Positions 28,461-49,870 of a stretch of 64,000 nt of DNA are shown here, piece by piece; position 1 is the stretch's first letter, and the number at the start of each line of letters is the position of its first letter. The notes under the pieces were generated by a model. It saw only the letters and a program-made list of their open reading frames with translations. It was not told the DNA's origin and searched no databases. The stretch is from the NCBI GenBank assembly GCA_964035015.1, contig OZ036015.1, positions 3,402,200 through 3,466,199 of the forward strand, in the 5' to 3' direction. A program made the translations under genes and the position numbers. This DNA comes from Corallium rubrum (lineage: Eukaryota; Cnidaria; Anthozoa; Scleralcyonacea; Coralliidae).

Positions 28461-28915
28461 ATGGCGTCTTTATCATCAAGAGCAGTTTCTCTTGTCCGTT
28501 CAGCGACCCGTTTGCGAGCTACTGGCCGTCCATTAATCCGTGACGAAATAGAAAACGCTCCAGGAATGGTAAGAGAATATAGTAAACTCTAGAAACTTAT
28601 TTAGTTTAGCTTAGAATTAGCAGAAAATGTCAGTCTTTATAGCATCACAAATATCAAAATGGCCGTCAAGTGGTCAAGCTTGTTATATTAGAGCTCGTCG
28701 CTACAAATACAGCTTAAGACAGCCGAATAATAGCATCTTTAAAACTTGAGATACAAACAAGATTTCAAACGACCAAATATGCTTTTTAGAACATGCCATT
28801 CCAGACTAAAAACAAACGAAGATTGTTGGCCACAATGATCCTTTTCCTTGGCGCAGGATTCAGTATTCCTTTCATCGGAGTTCGTTTTCAAATGTCCAAG
28901 AATGCTAATACCTAA
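28461..28915 (+). CDS. COX7C: Cytochrome c oxidase subunit 7C, mitochondrial
   Basis: Exon 1 (28461-28568) encodes an arginine- and serine-rich mitochondrial presequence, MASLSSRAVSLVRSATRLRA, then ENAPGM. Exon 2 (28790-28915) gives NMPFQTKNKRRLLATM followed by one transmembrane helix (ILFLGAGFSIPFIGV), RFQMSKNANT and a stop. This is the COX7C layout: a short matrix segment with a GxNLPF-type motif, one inner-membrane helix and a short basic tail. The 77-residue precursor is close to the usual length. The subunit sits on the outside of complex IV and helps its assembly and stability. The intron is 221 bp with GTAAGA...TTTTAG. The start codon lies in CCAAGATGGCG, a TISU/YY1-like context common in mitochondrial genes. 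Confidence 0.88.
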
Positions 28916-29139
28916 CTTGAAGATATAACAAGGAACATGGCTGTTGTCCCTGGCAAAACATTATTTTGAAATTTAGTTAAGACTTGGAACTGTTCAATAC
29001 TGAAGTTGTTCATACTTCATCAGAAATACTTTGTTTAAACTATATTTGGAAAAAAAAATTCTGGTATCAAATTTTCTGTATACTTGGTTACTGATGGTAT
29101 CCAAAAAGAACGTTGAATATGACCACTTTTTCCATTTAA

Positions 29140-29750
29140 TTCTCTTCTCTTTTCCCTTTCTTTCTCTCTTTCTTCTCTTCCCTTCTCTTCATTTCTCCTT
29201 TCTTCTCCTCTCTTCTCTTCCCTTCTCCTCTCTTCTCTTCCTTTCTCTTCTCCTCTCTTCTATTTGCTTCTCTTCTTTTCTACTCTCCTCTTTTCTACTC
29301 TCCTCTCTTCTCCTCTCCTCTCTTCTCTCCCCTCTTCTCCTCTCCTCTCTTCCCTTCTCCTCTCTCTTCTCCTCTCTTCTCTTCCCTTATCCTCTCTCTT
29401 CTCCTCTCCTCTCCTCCTCTCCTCTCTCTTCCCTTCCCTTCCCTTCTCTTCTCTTCCCTTCTCTTCTCTTCCCTTCTCTTCTCCTCCCTTCCCTTCTCCT
29501 CCCTTCCCTTCTCCTCCCTTCCCTTCTCTTCTCCTCCCTTCCCTTCTCTTCTCTTCTCCTCCCTTCCCTTCCCTTCTCTTCTCCTCCCTTCCCTTCCCTT
29601 CTCTTCCCTTCTCTTCCCTTCCCTTCTCTTCCCTTCTCTTCTCTTCCCTTCCCTTCCCTTCTCTTCTCATCTTCTCCTCTCCACCCTTTCCTTCTCTTCA
29701 CCTCTCTTCTAACCTCTCTCTTCTAACCTCTCTCTTCTCACCTATTGTCC
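29140..29750 (+). repeat. (CTTCTC/CTTCCC)n polypyrimidine tract
   Basis: About 600 bp of almost pure pyrimidine between COX7C and the 3' end of PRMT3. It includes several mirror-symmetric stretches. Confidence 0.95.
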
Positions 29751-29811
29751 CCCATTTTGCTTGTTCTGACATATACTGCTATAAGTAAATCTTGAACAAA
29801 CAAACAACATT

Positions 29812-39107
<9,296 letters not shown>

Positions 39108-39454
39108 CTTGCAAATGTTGCAAATCTTAATTAGCGCGGGAAAGCGCGGGAAACTTGGGCAAACGCGCCTGCTGTACTTTCCGCCAATAGCTAGAATTGG
39201 AATTTCGAGTAAATTTTGTTAACCGTCAATTTCCACTTAAACAGTTAAAAAATTCCTCAAAAGATCTCGTTTTGGTTGCAATTTTATATTTAATATTTAG
39301 ATTTTCATAAAAATCCCGCGTTTTGAACATTCGGTACTTGTCGGAAAACGATAGGTAGTATTCGGAAAACGATCGGGAACGTTCGGTATTTGAGGCATTC
39401 GGTTAGTATCGGAGAACGATCGGAAGTGTTCGGGATTCTAAATTTTGAACCAAA
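39108..39454. promoter_or_regulatory. Bidirectional PRMT3/ANKMY2 promoter with tandem E2F-like sites
   Basis: The two start codons face away from each other across 347 bp. GCGCGGGAAA occurs twice in a row at 39134-39153 (complement TTTCCCGCGC, the E2F consensus). Both start codons lie in TISU/YY1-like contexts: CAAGATGGCGG for PRMT3 and CAAAATGGCGGC for ANKMY2. A GATCG/ACGTTCGG-rich stretch at 39325-39430 contains repeated TCGG motifs. No TATA box is evident. Confidence 0.65.
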
Positions 39455-42400
39455 ATGGCGGCTGAATTGAATGAAATGATTCATAACGAACTTTTGGAGA
39501 ATATTAACCAAGGTAAGCGACTCAGAATAATGGTTAAGACTTTTAAAGAAGGAATGATATACTAGTTTTGTTTTTTTGGTGTGTTTTTTAGGCAATCTTG
39601 ACGAGGTCCGTCGCATTTTAGACGTGGGTCAAATTGCAGTTGACAGTCAGGATCAGGTGCCGTTTCATGAAATGTCTGTTTTATAGTTAAACCAATGTAA
39701 CAGTGTTTGTAAAATGACACTCATTACTTTCTATGTGAAATCAGTTTTTTTAATGATTGTTTAGACAGTAAACACCGTAGTGGGTTGGGTTAGTGTTTAA
39801 ACTAAAACTATATAAAACAATAAAACCTCATTATACATTTTGTTTTTTTTTGTTTGGTCCTATATTGTTTTGTTTTGTTATGAAAATAATTATTCATGAG
39901 AATTTGAAATATTAGTCTGTATAAAATATATTTCTATAATTTGAAATTTTTCATAAAATTATAACTACATTATAAAATATAATATATAATACAGTACATA
40001 TATGTTATATATACATGTAGTATTTATATAGTAAATATATATATGTGTACTATTGTATAGTACTGTATATATAGTATAGTAAAGTATAGTATAGTATAGT
40101 ATAGTATAGTATAGTATAGTATAGTATAGTATAGTATAGTATAGTATTGGTATAGTATGGTATGGCATGGTATAGTGTAATGTAGTATAGTATGGTATTA
40201 TATAGTGTAGTGTACTGTAATATAGTATAGTATAGTATAGTATAGTATAGTATAGTATAGTATGGTATGGTATAGTATAGTATAGTATAGTATAGTATAA
40301 TACAGTACAGTACAGTACAGTACAGTACAGTACAGTACAGTACAGTACAGTACAGTACAGTACAGTACAGTATAGTATAGTATAGTATAGTATAGTATAG
40401 TATAGTATAGTATAGTATAGTATAGTATAGTATATAGTATAGTACGGTATGGTATGGCATAGCATGGTGTGGCATGGTATACCATGGTATAGTATAGTAT
40501 GGTATAGTATGGTATAGTATAGTGTAGTATAGTGTAGTATAGTATAGTACAGTATAGTACAGTATAGTACAGTATAGTACAGTATAGTACAGTATAGTAC
40601 AGTATAGTACAGTATAGTACAGTATAGTACAGTATAGTACAGTATAGTACAGTATAGTACAGTATAGTACAGTATAGTACAGTATAGTACAGTATAGTAC
40701 AGTATAGTACAGTATAGTACAGTATAGTACAGTATAGTACAGTATAGTACAGTATAGTACAGTATAGTACAGTATAGTACAGTATAGTACAGTATAGTAC
40801 AGTATAGTACAGTATAGTACAGTATAGTACAGTATAGTACAGTATAGTACAGTATAGTACAGTATAGTACAGTATAGTACAGTATAGTACAGTATAGTAC
40901 AGTATAGTACAGTATAGTACAGTATAGTACAGTATAGTACAGTATAGTACAGTATAGTACAGTATAGTACAGTATAGTACAGTATAGTACAGTATAGTAC
41001 AGTATAGTACAGTATAGTACAGTATAGTACAGTATAGTACAGTATAGTACAGTATAGTACAGTATAGTACAGTATAGTACAGTATAGTACAGTATAGTAC
41101 AGTATAGTACAGTATAGTACAGTATAGTACAGTATAGTACAGTATAGTACAGTATAGTACAGTATAGTACAGTATAGTACAGTATAGTACAGTATAGTAC
41201 AGTATAGTACAGTATAGTACAGTATAGTACAGTATAGTACAGTATAGTATAGTATAGTATAGTATAGTATAGTATAGTATTGGTATAGTATTGGTATAGT
41301 AATGGTACTATGATATATTGTGGTATGGTATATAAAGTCTGGTTCTCATATGTCGCCGATCGTCGGTGATTTGTGATTTAGATGCATGTTAAAACGGGAA
41401 GTGCAGCAGCATGTTAAGTAATAAGGAACAATGCAGAAAAGCAGTGCTTTTATTCTTGTACTTAACATGCATCTAAATCATGGGTCGGCGACGATCGGCG
41501 ACATATGAGAAGCAGGCTTTAGTGTAATGTGGTGTAGTATAGTTTATTAATATATTAGGATAACCAGACTGGAAATTTTGTATTGCACAATGATATAGAT
41601 ACAGTATATGCATATTCATTGTTCAATTTTTCACAAAATTTCCAGCAGCCATGCAGCTACACAATTTTCTTAAAAAATTACAGTGACTGCATAATTTTTG
41701 CAAGTATAATTACAGTATAATTTGGACAAAATCTTTTTTCACTATACAGTACTGTACTGTGTTTATTCATCCTGATTTACATAAACTTTTTCCTCAGTTT
41801 ACTTAGCTAAAATCACTCCAACTTGAAAAATAGTTTGAAAACATGGTTATTTAGATGCGTCCATTTATAAGTACGATAAAACATTCGCAGCCAATCTGTA
41901 TCTGATTTACTACAGTTCGCTTGCAGCTCGCCTTGTGAATCACATACAGATTGCTGCTCATGCTTTATCTATTGTTTGTTTGTTGTAGAATGGCATGACT
42001 CCATTAATGCAAGCAGCATATAAAGGCAATGCTAAGATATGTGAATTATTGCTAGAAAAAGGAGCTGATGTTAATTGTAATCAACATGAACATAAGGTAT
42101 GGTCTCTCTCAACAGCTAGAGCTAATCATATTAATTCATTAACATTATCTTAATCGAAAACTATTGATTCATGGAATAATTTATCTTTTAGTATTCTCCA
42201 CTTATGTTTGCTTGCTTATCAGGTAATGTGTAATTACATTACTTGCTATTATAAAATGATAAATATGGCGATGGTGGTGGTGATGGTGATGGTGGTGGTG
42301 ATGATGATGATGGTAGTGATGGTAGTGGTAATAATGGTGGTGGTGATGATGATGATGGTGGTGGTGGTGGTGATGATGATGGTGGTGGTGATGATGGTGG

Positions 42401-43534
42401 TGGTGGTAGTGATGGTAATGGTGGTGGTGATGATGGTGGTGGTAGTGGCGATGATGGTGATGGTGGTGATGGTGGTAGTGATGGTAGTGGTAATAATGGT
42501 GGTGGTGATGATGATGATGGTGGTGGTGGTGGTGATGGTGATGATGGTGGTGGTGATGATGGTGGTGGTGATGATGATGGTGGTGATGATGATGATGGTG
42601 ATGATGGTCGTGATGATGATGGTGGTGGTGGTGGTGATGGTGATGATGATGGTGGTAGTTAGTGATGGTGGTGATGGTGATGGTGGTGGTGGTAGTGGTG
42701 GAGGTGATGGTTGTGGTGATAGTGGTGGTGATGGTGGTCGTGATGATGATGTTGGTGGTGATGATGTTGGAGGTGATGATGGTGATGGTGGTGGTAGTGG
42801 TGATGATGGTGGTGGTGGTGATAGGTGGTGGTGGTGATAGATGGTGGTGTTGATGATGATAGTGGTGGTGGTGGTGGTGATGATCATGTTCACGATGGTG
42901 GTGGTGGTGATGATGGTAATGATTACTGTGTATGGTGACAGTTTAAAAGCAACTTTCTTCTTTGGTTTCCATAGGTTCTATAGAAGCTGCCAAAGTTTTG
43001 TTAGAAGCAGGAGCTGACAAAAGTGCAACAAACAACATTGGCAGAACAGCATGTCAGCTTGGAGCTTTCACAGGTAAATAAAAATTACTGGTGGTGGTGG
43101 TGATAATGATGGTGATTATTTATGGTGATGGTGGTGATGATTGTGATTATGGTGGTGTTGATGGAGATGATGGTGATGATGATGGTGATGGTGATTATTC
43201 ATGGTGATGATGGTGATGATTATGATTGTGATGGTGATTATGGTGGTGTTGATGGAGATGATGGTGATGGTGATTATTTATGGTGATGATTGTGATTATT
43301 GTGATGATGATGGTGATGCTGATTATTTATGGTGATGGTGGTGATGATTGTGATGATTGTGATGATGGTGATGGTGATTATTTATGGTGATATTTATTTA
43401 TGGTGACATGGTGGTGATTATTGTGATGATGATGGTGATTATTTATGGTGATGGTGATTATTTATGGTGATGGTGATTTTGGTGATAGTGATTATGGTGA
43501 TGGTGATTGTTTATGGTGATGGTGGTGTTGATGG

Positions 43535-43571
<37 letters not shown>

Positions 43572-46500
43572 GGTGATGGTGGTGTTGATGGTGATGATGA
43601 TGGTGATGATGATAATGATGATGGTGATGGTGATTATTTATGGTGATGGTGGTGATGGTGATTATTTATGGTGATGGTGGTGATGATGATGATAGTGATT
43701 ATCATGATGGTGATAGTGGTTATGTTGATGATGGTGATTATGACCAATGGAGGTGATTTTGGATTAGTATACTAAAACACTGGTATAGTGGTTATGGTGA
43801 TGATGATGGTGATTATGACCAATGGAGGTGATAGTGGATTAGTATACTAAAACACTGGTATTAATTCTTGTTTAGGTCGGCATGAATGTGTAAGTCTGAT
43901 TAATAACTTTATTTCTAAAAAAGATCTGGAAAGCTTCACAAAAATACAAGGTGAGATTCATGTTCAAAGTTGCTACAGTACGATACCAGTTTTTTACAAA
44001 CTACCATTGATCAGAGTTTTTGTGGTTACAAACTCCTTCTCTTGTTCAGGTCTTGAAACAACACCAAAGCTTGACTCCGAACTTTTAAATCCTCTTCATA
44101 AATACATCTTAATTAATAATTTAAGTCCAGTTAAGGTGAGCTCTTTATAATAATTACAATAATTTTGATAATTATGAATTAATATTATAAATTATAATAA
44201 TTTTGATAATTATTATAAATATAAAATATAATAAATTATGATGAATTATATTAAATTATAATAAATTATAATAATTATCATAATTATAAAATATCGTAAT
44301 AAATTATAATAAATTATAATAATTATAAAAGATTATAATAAATTATATAAATTGTAAAAAATTATAATAATTTTGATAATTATCTTAGTTATAAAATATT
44401 AAAATAAATTATGATAAATTTTAGTAAATTATAATAAATTATAATAATATAAAATGCTATAGTTAATTATAATAAATTATGATAATTATAAAATATTATA
44501 ATAAATTATAAATTTTGATAAATTATAATTTATAATAATTTTAATAATTATAAAATATTATAATAATTTTAATAATTATAAAATATTATAGTAAATTATA
44601 ATAATTTTAATAATTATAAAATATTATAATAATTTTAATAATTATAAAATATTATAGTAAATTATAATAATTTTATTAATTATAAAATATAATTAATTAT
44701 AATAAATTATGAGAAATTATGAGAAATTATAAATTATAATAATTTTAATAATTATAAAATATTATAATAATTTTAATAATTATAAAATATTATAGTAAAT
44801 TATAATAATTTTATTAATTATAAAATATAATTAATTATAATAAATTATGAGAAATTATAAGAAATTAATTATAATTAATTATAATATATTATAATAATAT
44901 AAATGTAATAATTTGTTATGGCCTTTTTTTTCTTTGTTTTTTAGTTAGTTTTATATCTTGAACAAAATGTCAATTTAGTTGAAAACTACAAATCTGTTGT
45001 GGAAATTTTGAAGCTAAAATGCGATGCTTGTGTTAAAGATCCACATGATGTAAGAGAAGTGATGGCAATGAAACTTCATTACCAAGCTTGTGTCTTGAGC
45101 CATTGTGGCAGATGGCATCAGGGCATTCAAGGACAGCATGGGATAGATGGCTTCTTGAAGTAGTAAGTTTGCTCTGCTATTGAATGTCAACATTTCATAA
45201 GCTCTTACTGTGAGCTGTCGGAGAACAGCGGGTCCGAATTAGTGCTTCAGAACAGCTTCACTTTTCTCAGCAGAAATAAAACCATCACTCTTCTCTCATT
45301 AATACCTTAATTCAGACGTTGTTTCATCGTTTGAAACTCTGCGTTCATTGGACCGCAACGTAGTGTTTCCAAGGGCACAACGTGACGTTGCTACAGAGCT
45401 TTGACAGGGTTTCAATTAGTGATTAATTTGTTATAACCGTCGCCGTTGCTCTTTCTCTACCGTTTTCCGATATCTTATCAATAATGCTTCCCCTTACGTC
45501 ATGATAGAGCTTTCCCAACATTATATGTCCGTCCGACCTTGCTAAATCGTTTACTAGACATTTTTTTATAATATCCACTCGCCACGATCGCGAATAACAA
45601 ATTAATCACTAATTCAGACCCTGTCAAAGCTCCGTAGCATCGTCACTTTGTGTCCTTGGAAACAATGGGTTGCGGTCCAATGAACGCAGAGTTTCAAACG
45701 ATGAAACAACGTCTTAATTTCCCAAGCTGCAAGTTCAACTGCAAATGGCGTATTACCGACTTTTATTTTCAGGGTTCGAATTAACATTTCAAAAGTGCAT
45801 CGCGAAAAAATTGTTGAAAAAGTAGGGGGGCTAGGACTGGACCCACCACCCCCTCCAGTTTCAACTTCCGCTTTCACTTCGGTATTTCAGACAGAATCGG
45901 CGTTGGCGTTCTGGATTATACTAGAATTCGAAATGCCGTGCAAAAAAAACAACGCATTTATTACAAGGGCTACCGCAGGTAGACGAGCCTAGGTTTCGGT
46001 CGCGTTGTCACAGGGAGCCCATCTTAGCAGCACGTGGGCACTGTGGCGGACTCGAAAGACGCGCGGGGGACTGTGGCAGGGGATTTAAAAAAATACGGAA
46101 AACGGTTACCGGAAGCGAGGAAAAAACGGGGGGAAAGGGGGGAGGTAGAGGAAAAAATATAAGGGATGAAACACCAAACGTTCAACGTGGAATGTGTTTC
46201 GCAAGTACCGTTGGAATACTGAAACCCACTGAAACTCAGAGTCAGATGAGTGTGCAATAAATCAATAATCCTGAGACTTCTCGCTTTATCCGAAAAGCTT
46301 ATCGTAGGATTTCGTAGCTATCCGAAGTGTCAACGATGATGTAGTGTCTTAGCTACTTGCGGAACACATCTCCCAAAAATACGATATGTAATTTAGCTGC
46401 AAAATCACGGCTAAAAGTTGAGATTTTGCATCATTTTATATTTTGATAAATGAATCATTATCACAACTACTTCGCTCAATTGTCTTACAATTTTAATACC

Positions 46501-49500
46501 TATAGCCGCTTAAAACGATGTTCAAAACAAGAAAGAATTCGTGTTTCATCCCTTTATTATTTTCCTAAACACACCACGATCGAGTGTGCCACAGGTACCC
46601 TTGTTAGTGTTTTTTTTGTTTTTTTGTTTTTTGGGGTCGAGATATTGCCCCAAGAGGCTTTGCGAAACCGAGATATCACTTTCATGGCGAGTTGTCTCTT
46701 GAACTAAGCTTTTGTTGCCATTTTACCGATGTTTTTGAATATTTCAACGACATTTCTTGGCACACTACACAGCAGTCATCTCAAACAAAGATGTCAGAGT
46801 AGTCGGACTGTCAGCGAATCAAGGTGTATTAAGAATAATTGGAAACTTTAAACTGAAGGAGTGAAGGACGTGTGAGGACGTGCAGTGTTTCAATTCTAAT
46901 TCAGAATCATCCTCAGAGACTTGAGAAATTTTTTTGATACACTGCTAAAATCAACCGAAAAATTTTTCGGCTGGCTCGAGCGGGATTTGAACTCGCACCT
47001 TCGGGATTCCCGCACAGGGATTGGAGGCGAGTTCTATCCAACTTAAGTGCACGAGATATTCTCGCGACAACTTAACGCTTATCCGTGAGGACGTGCAGTG
47101 TTTCAATTCTAATTCAGAATCATCCTCAGAGACATGAGAAAATTTTTCATGATGTGTAAGACATCATGAAAAATTTTCTCATGTCTCTGAGGATGATTCT
47201 GAATTAGAAATAAGTCACTCTAAATATGTTGACTTCTGAAATGTTACCTTACGTTCTAAAACGTTCACGTTATATTTTGTTTTGAGTTGTTACAGCACTG
47301 TATAATAAACGAGCAGGAGTGTTTTATCAGATATAAAGACACGAGGCGAAGCCGAGTGTTTTTATATCTGATAAAACACGAACTGCGAGTTTATTATACG
47401 GCTTCAAAAGCGAACCACTTGGTAAGTTGATTGGCGGTGTTAGTTTGAAAAATACCCTTGTCTAAGCCGAGAAAATCAAAGCTAAAGTTTATGTAAATCA
47501 GGAGAAATCTTTATCACATATAAAGATACGATACGGTCATGATTTTCTTTTGTGTTTTCCTCATGAATTATTAATGAATTATAATGTTTTTGAAGTACAT
47601 GTGAGAGATGATACTTCGCAGTTTTTAGAAATTTTCATAATTGCTTCGCAATTTGCGATTTGCGAAGCGTTAATTAATTCGGACCTTGGCACACATGACT
47701 ATGAATTTACAACCTTAGCTCTCCATCTGAGCCTCAGTAGCTCAATGGTTAGAGCGTCTAACTGGTCATTAGAAGGTTACAGGTTCCAACCCTGTTTGCG
47801 GCTCAGAAACATTTTCTGATTGAACTTGATGAACGTCTACCAAACGTCTGTTCCATTACACTAAGCTCACAAACGTACCACATGGACTACATTTATACGT
47901 ACAACTCAGCACAAACAATTGCGCTGATAAAAAATCTCGAACGAGTTCAACGACGCGCAACAAAATATATTCTTAATCTACCTTTCCAATGTGAAATTAC
48001 TTACGAGAACAGACTAATCGAAACAAGCCTACTTCCTCTAACCTACTGGCACGAATGTCTGGACATGGTATTCTTTTTCAAAATAATCAATCAATATATT
48101 TCATTTGACAAAACTACAATTCCTGAAAAATGCAAACCTACCAACATACCTACAAGATCTCAGATTAAAACAGATGGCAGCGCTTTCAAACAGCGATCAT
48201 ATAGAACATCGACGTACGGTAAATCATACCTAATAAGAGCTCCAAGAATATGGAACGTGCTGCCTCAAGAAATAACCCGGACTACCAATCTTTCAAATTT
48301 CAAAAACAAACTAAAAGAATACTGCCACTCTGCTATTCTCTCTATATACCATTCTGAAGACCCACGCACATGGAAATCAATTTGTATTAAATGTAACTCT
48401 GTCCGTAGTCTATGTGTTTCCCCTACTTGTTGTTTTTAGACCTTCAGCTAACTTCGTCTTAAACGTTTTTACTTGTTATGTTTATATCATATAATTATAT
48501 TTATATCACATATTATTTAATGTAAATAGTAGACAATCAGGACCCGCAGTAATCGACCTCAGCTGTTGCGGTGTTCCTATCCTTGTATTTATTTAGTCAA
48601 GGCATAGTTAATAGAAAATATACATGGTTTGGAAGCGCACAAAAGTCATTGTTTTATGTTTTTGTTCAGGTTTATGGAAATTTTTGCACTTTCATGGTTA
48701 CTGAACATATTGTGTTTTCTGTATAATGAAGCAATCATCCAATAGCAACGTTTGGGTTCAATCACCCAACTGTACTGTTTAAATATTAATAAACCTAAAA
48801 CAAAGGATTTGGCACCTTCATGTACCTTTCAACATGAATCGTAGCTTGATTGTTAACCGCTTTGAAGTTTGCCGGGTTTCTAAACCATGTATATTTTCTA
48901 TTAACTACGGTCAAGGTAAAGTTAAATAAAATAAAAAAAAAAATTTTTTTTAACTACATCTCATATGCAAACGCTACCACTTAGGAAGCACATACGACTA
49001 TGAATTCACAACCTTAGCTCTCCATCTGAGCCTCAGTAGCTCAATGGTTAGAGCGTCTAACTGGTCATTGGAAGGTTGAAGGTTTGATCACTGTCTGGAG
49101 CCTTTTCTGAGTATTTGAGCTTTGATGAACAACGTCTACCAAACGTCTGTTCCATTACACCAAGCTCACAAACGTACCACATGCACTACATGTATACGTA
49201 CAACTTATCATTTGAACTACATCTCATATGCAAATGCTACTGCTTAGGAAACACATATGACTATGAATTTACAACCTTAGCTCTCCATCTCAGCCTCAGT
49301 AGCTCAATGGTTAGAACGTCTAACTGGTCATTAGAAGGTTGAAGGTTTGATCACTGTCTGGGGCTCAGAAACATTTTCTGAGTAATTGAGCTTGATGAAC
49401 GTCCACCAAACGTCTGTTCCATTACACCAAGCTCACAAACGTACCACATGCACTACATGTATACGTACAGCTCATCATTTGAACTACATCTCATATGCAA

Positions 49501-49784
49501 ATGCCACCACTCAGGAAGCACATATGACTATGAATTTACAACCTTAGCTCTCCATCTGAGCCTCAGTAGCTCAATGGTTAGAGCGTCTAACTGGTCATTA
49601 GAAGGTTGAAGGTTTGATCACTGTCTGGGACTCAGAAACATTTTCTGAGTAATTGAGATTGATGAACGTCTACCAAACGTCTGTTCCATTACACCAAGCT
49701 CGCAAACGAACCACATACACTACATGTATAGGTCTTAGCACTATCTGTTTTATTCAGTTGTTGTTGTTGTTGTCGTCGTCGTCG

Positions 49785-49870
<86 letters not shown>

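Noticed and set aside
43085-43862. Trinucleotide arrays as coding poly-Asp/Gly tracts
   Set aside because: They lie between in-phase ANKMY2 exons with good splice sites and have no independent start.
46450-46707. 85-codon frame in the ANKMY2 intron
   Set aside because: Composition is like the surrounding intron, with no recognisable domain or splice support.
47731-47802. Functional tRNA-Thr(GGT) gene
   Set aside because: The fold is good but the acceptor has mismatches, position 37 is not a purine, GGT is unusual for a nuclear tRNA-Thr, and the unit is part of a longer repeat family.
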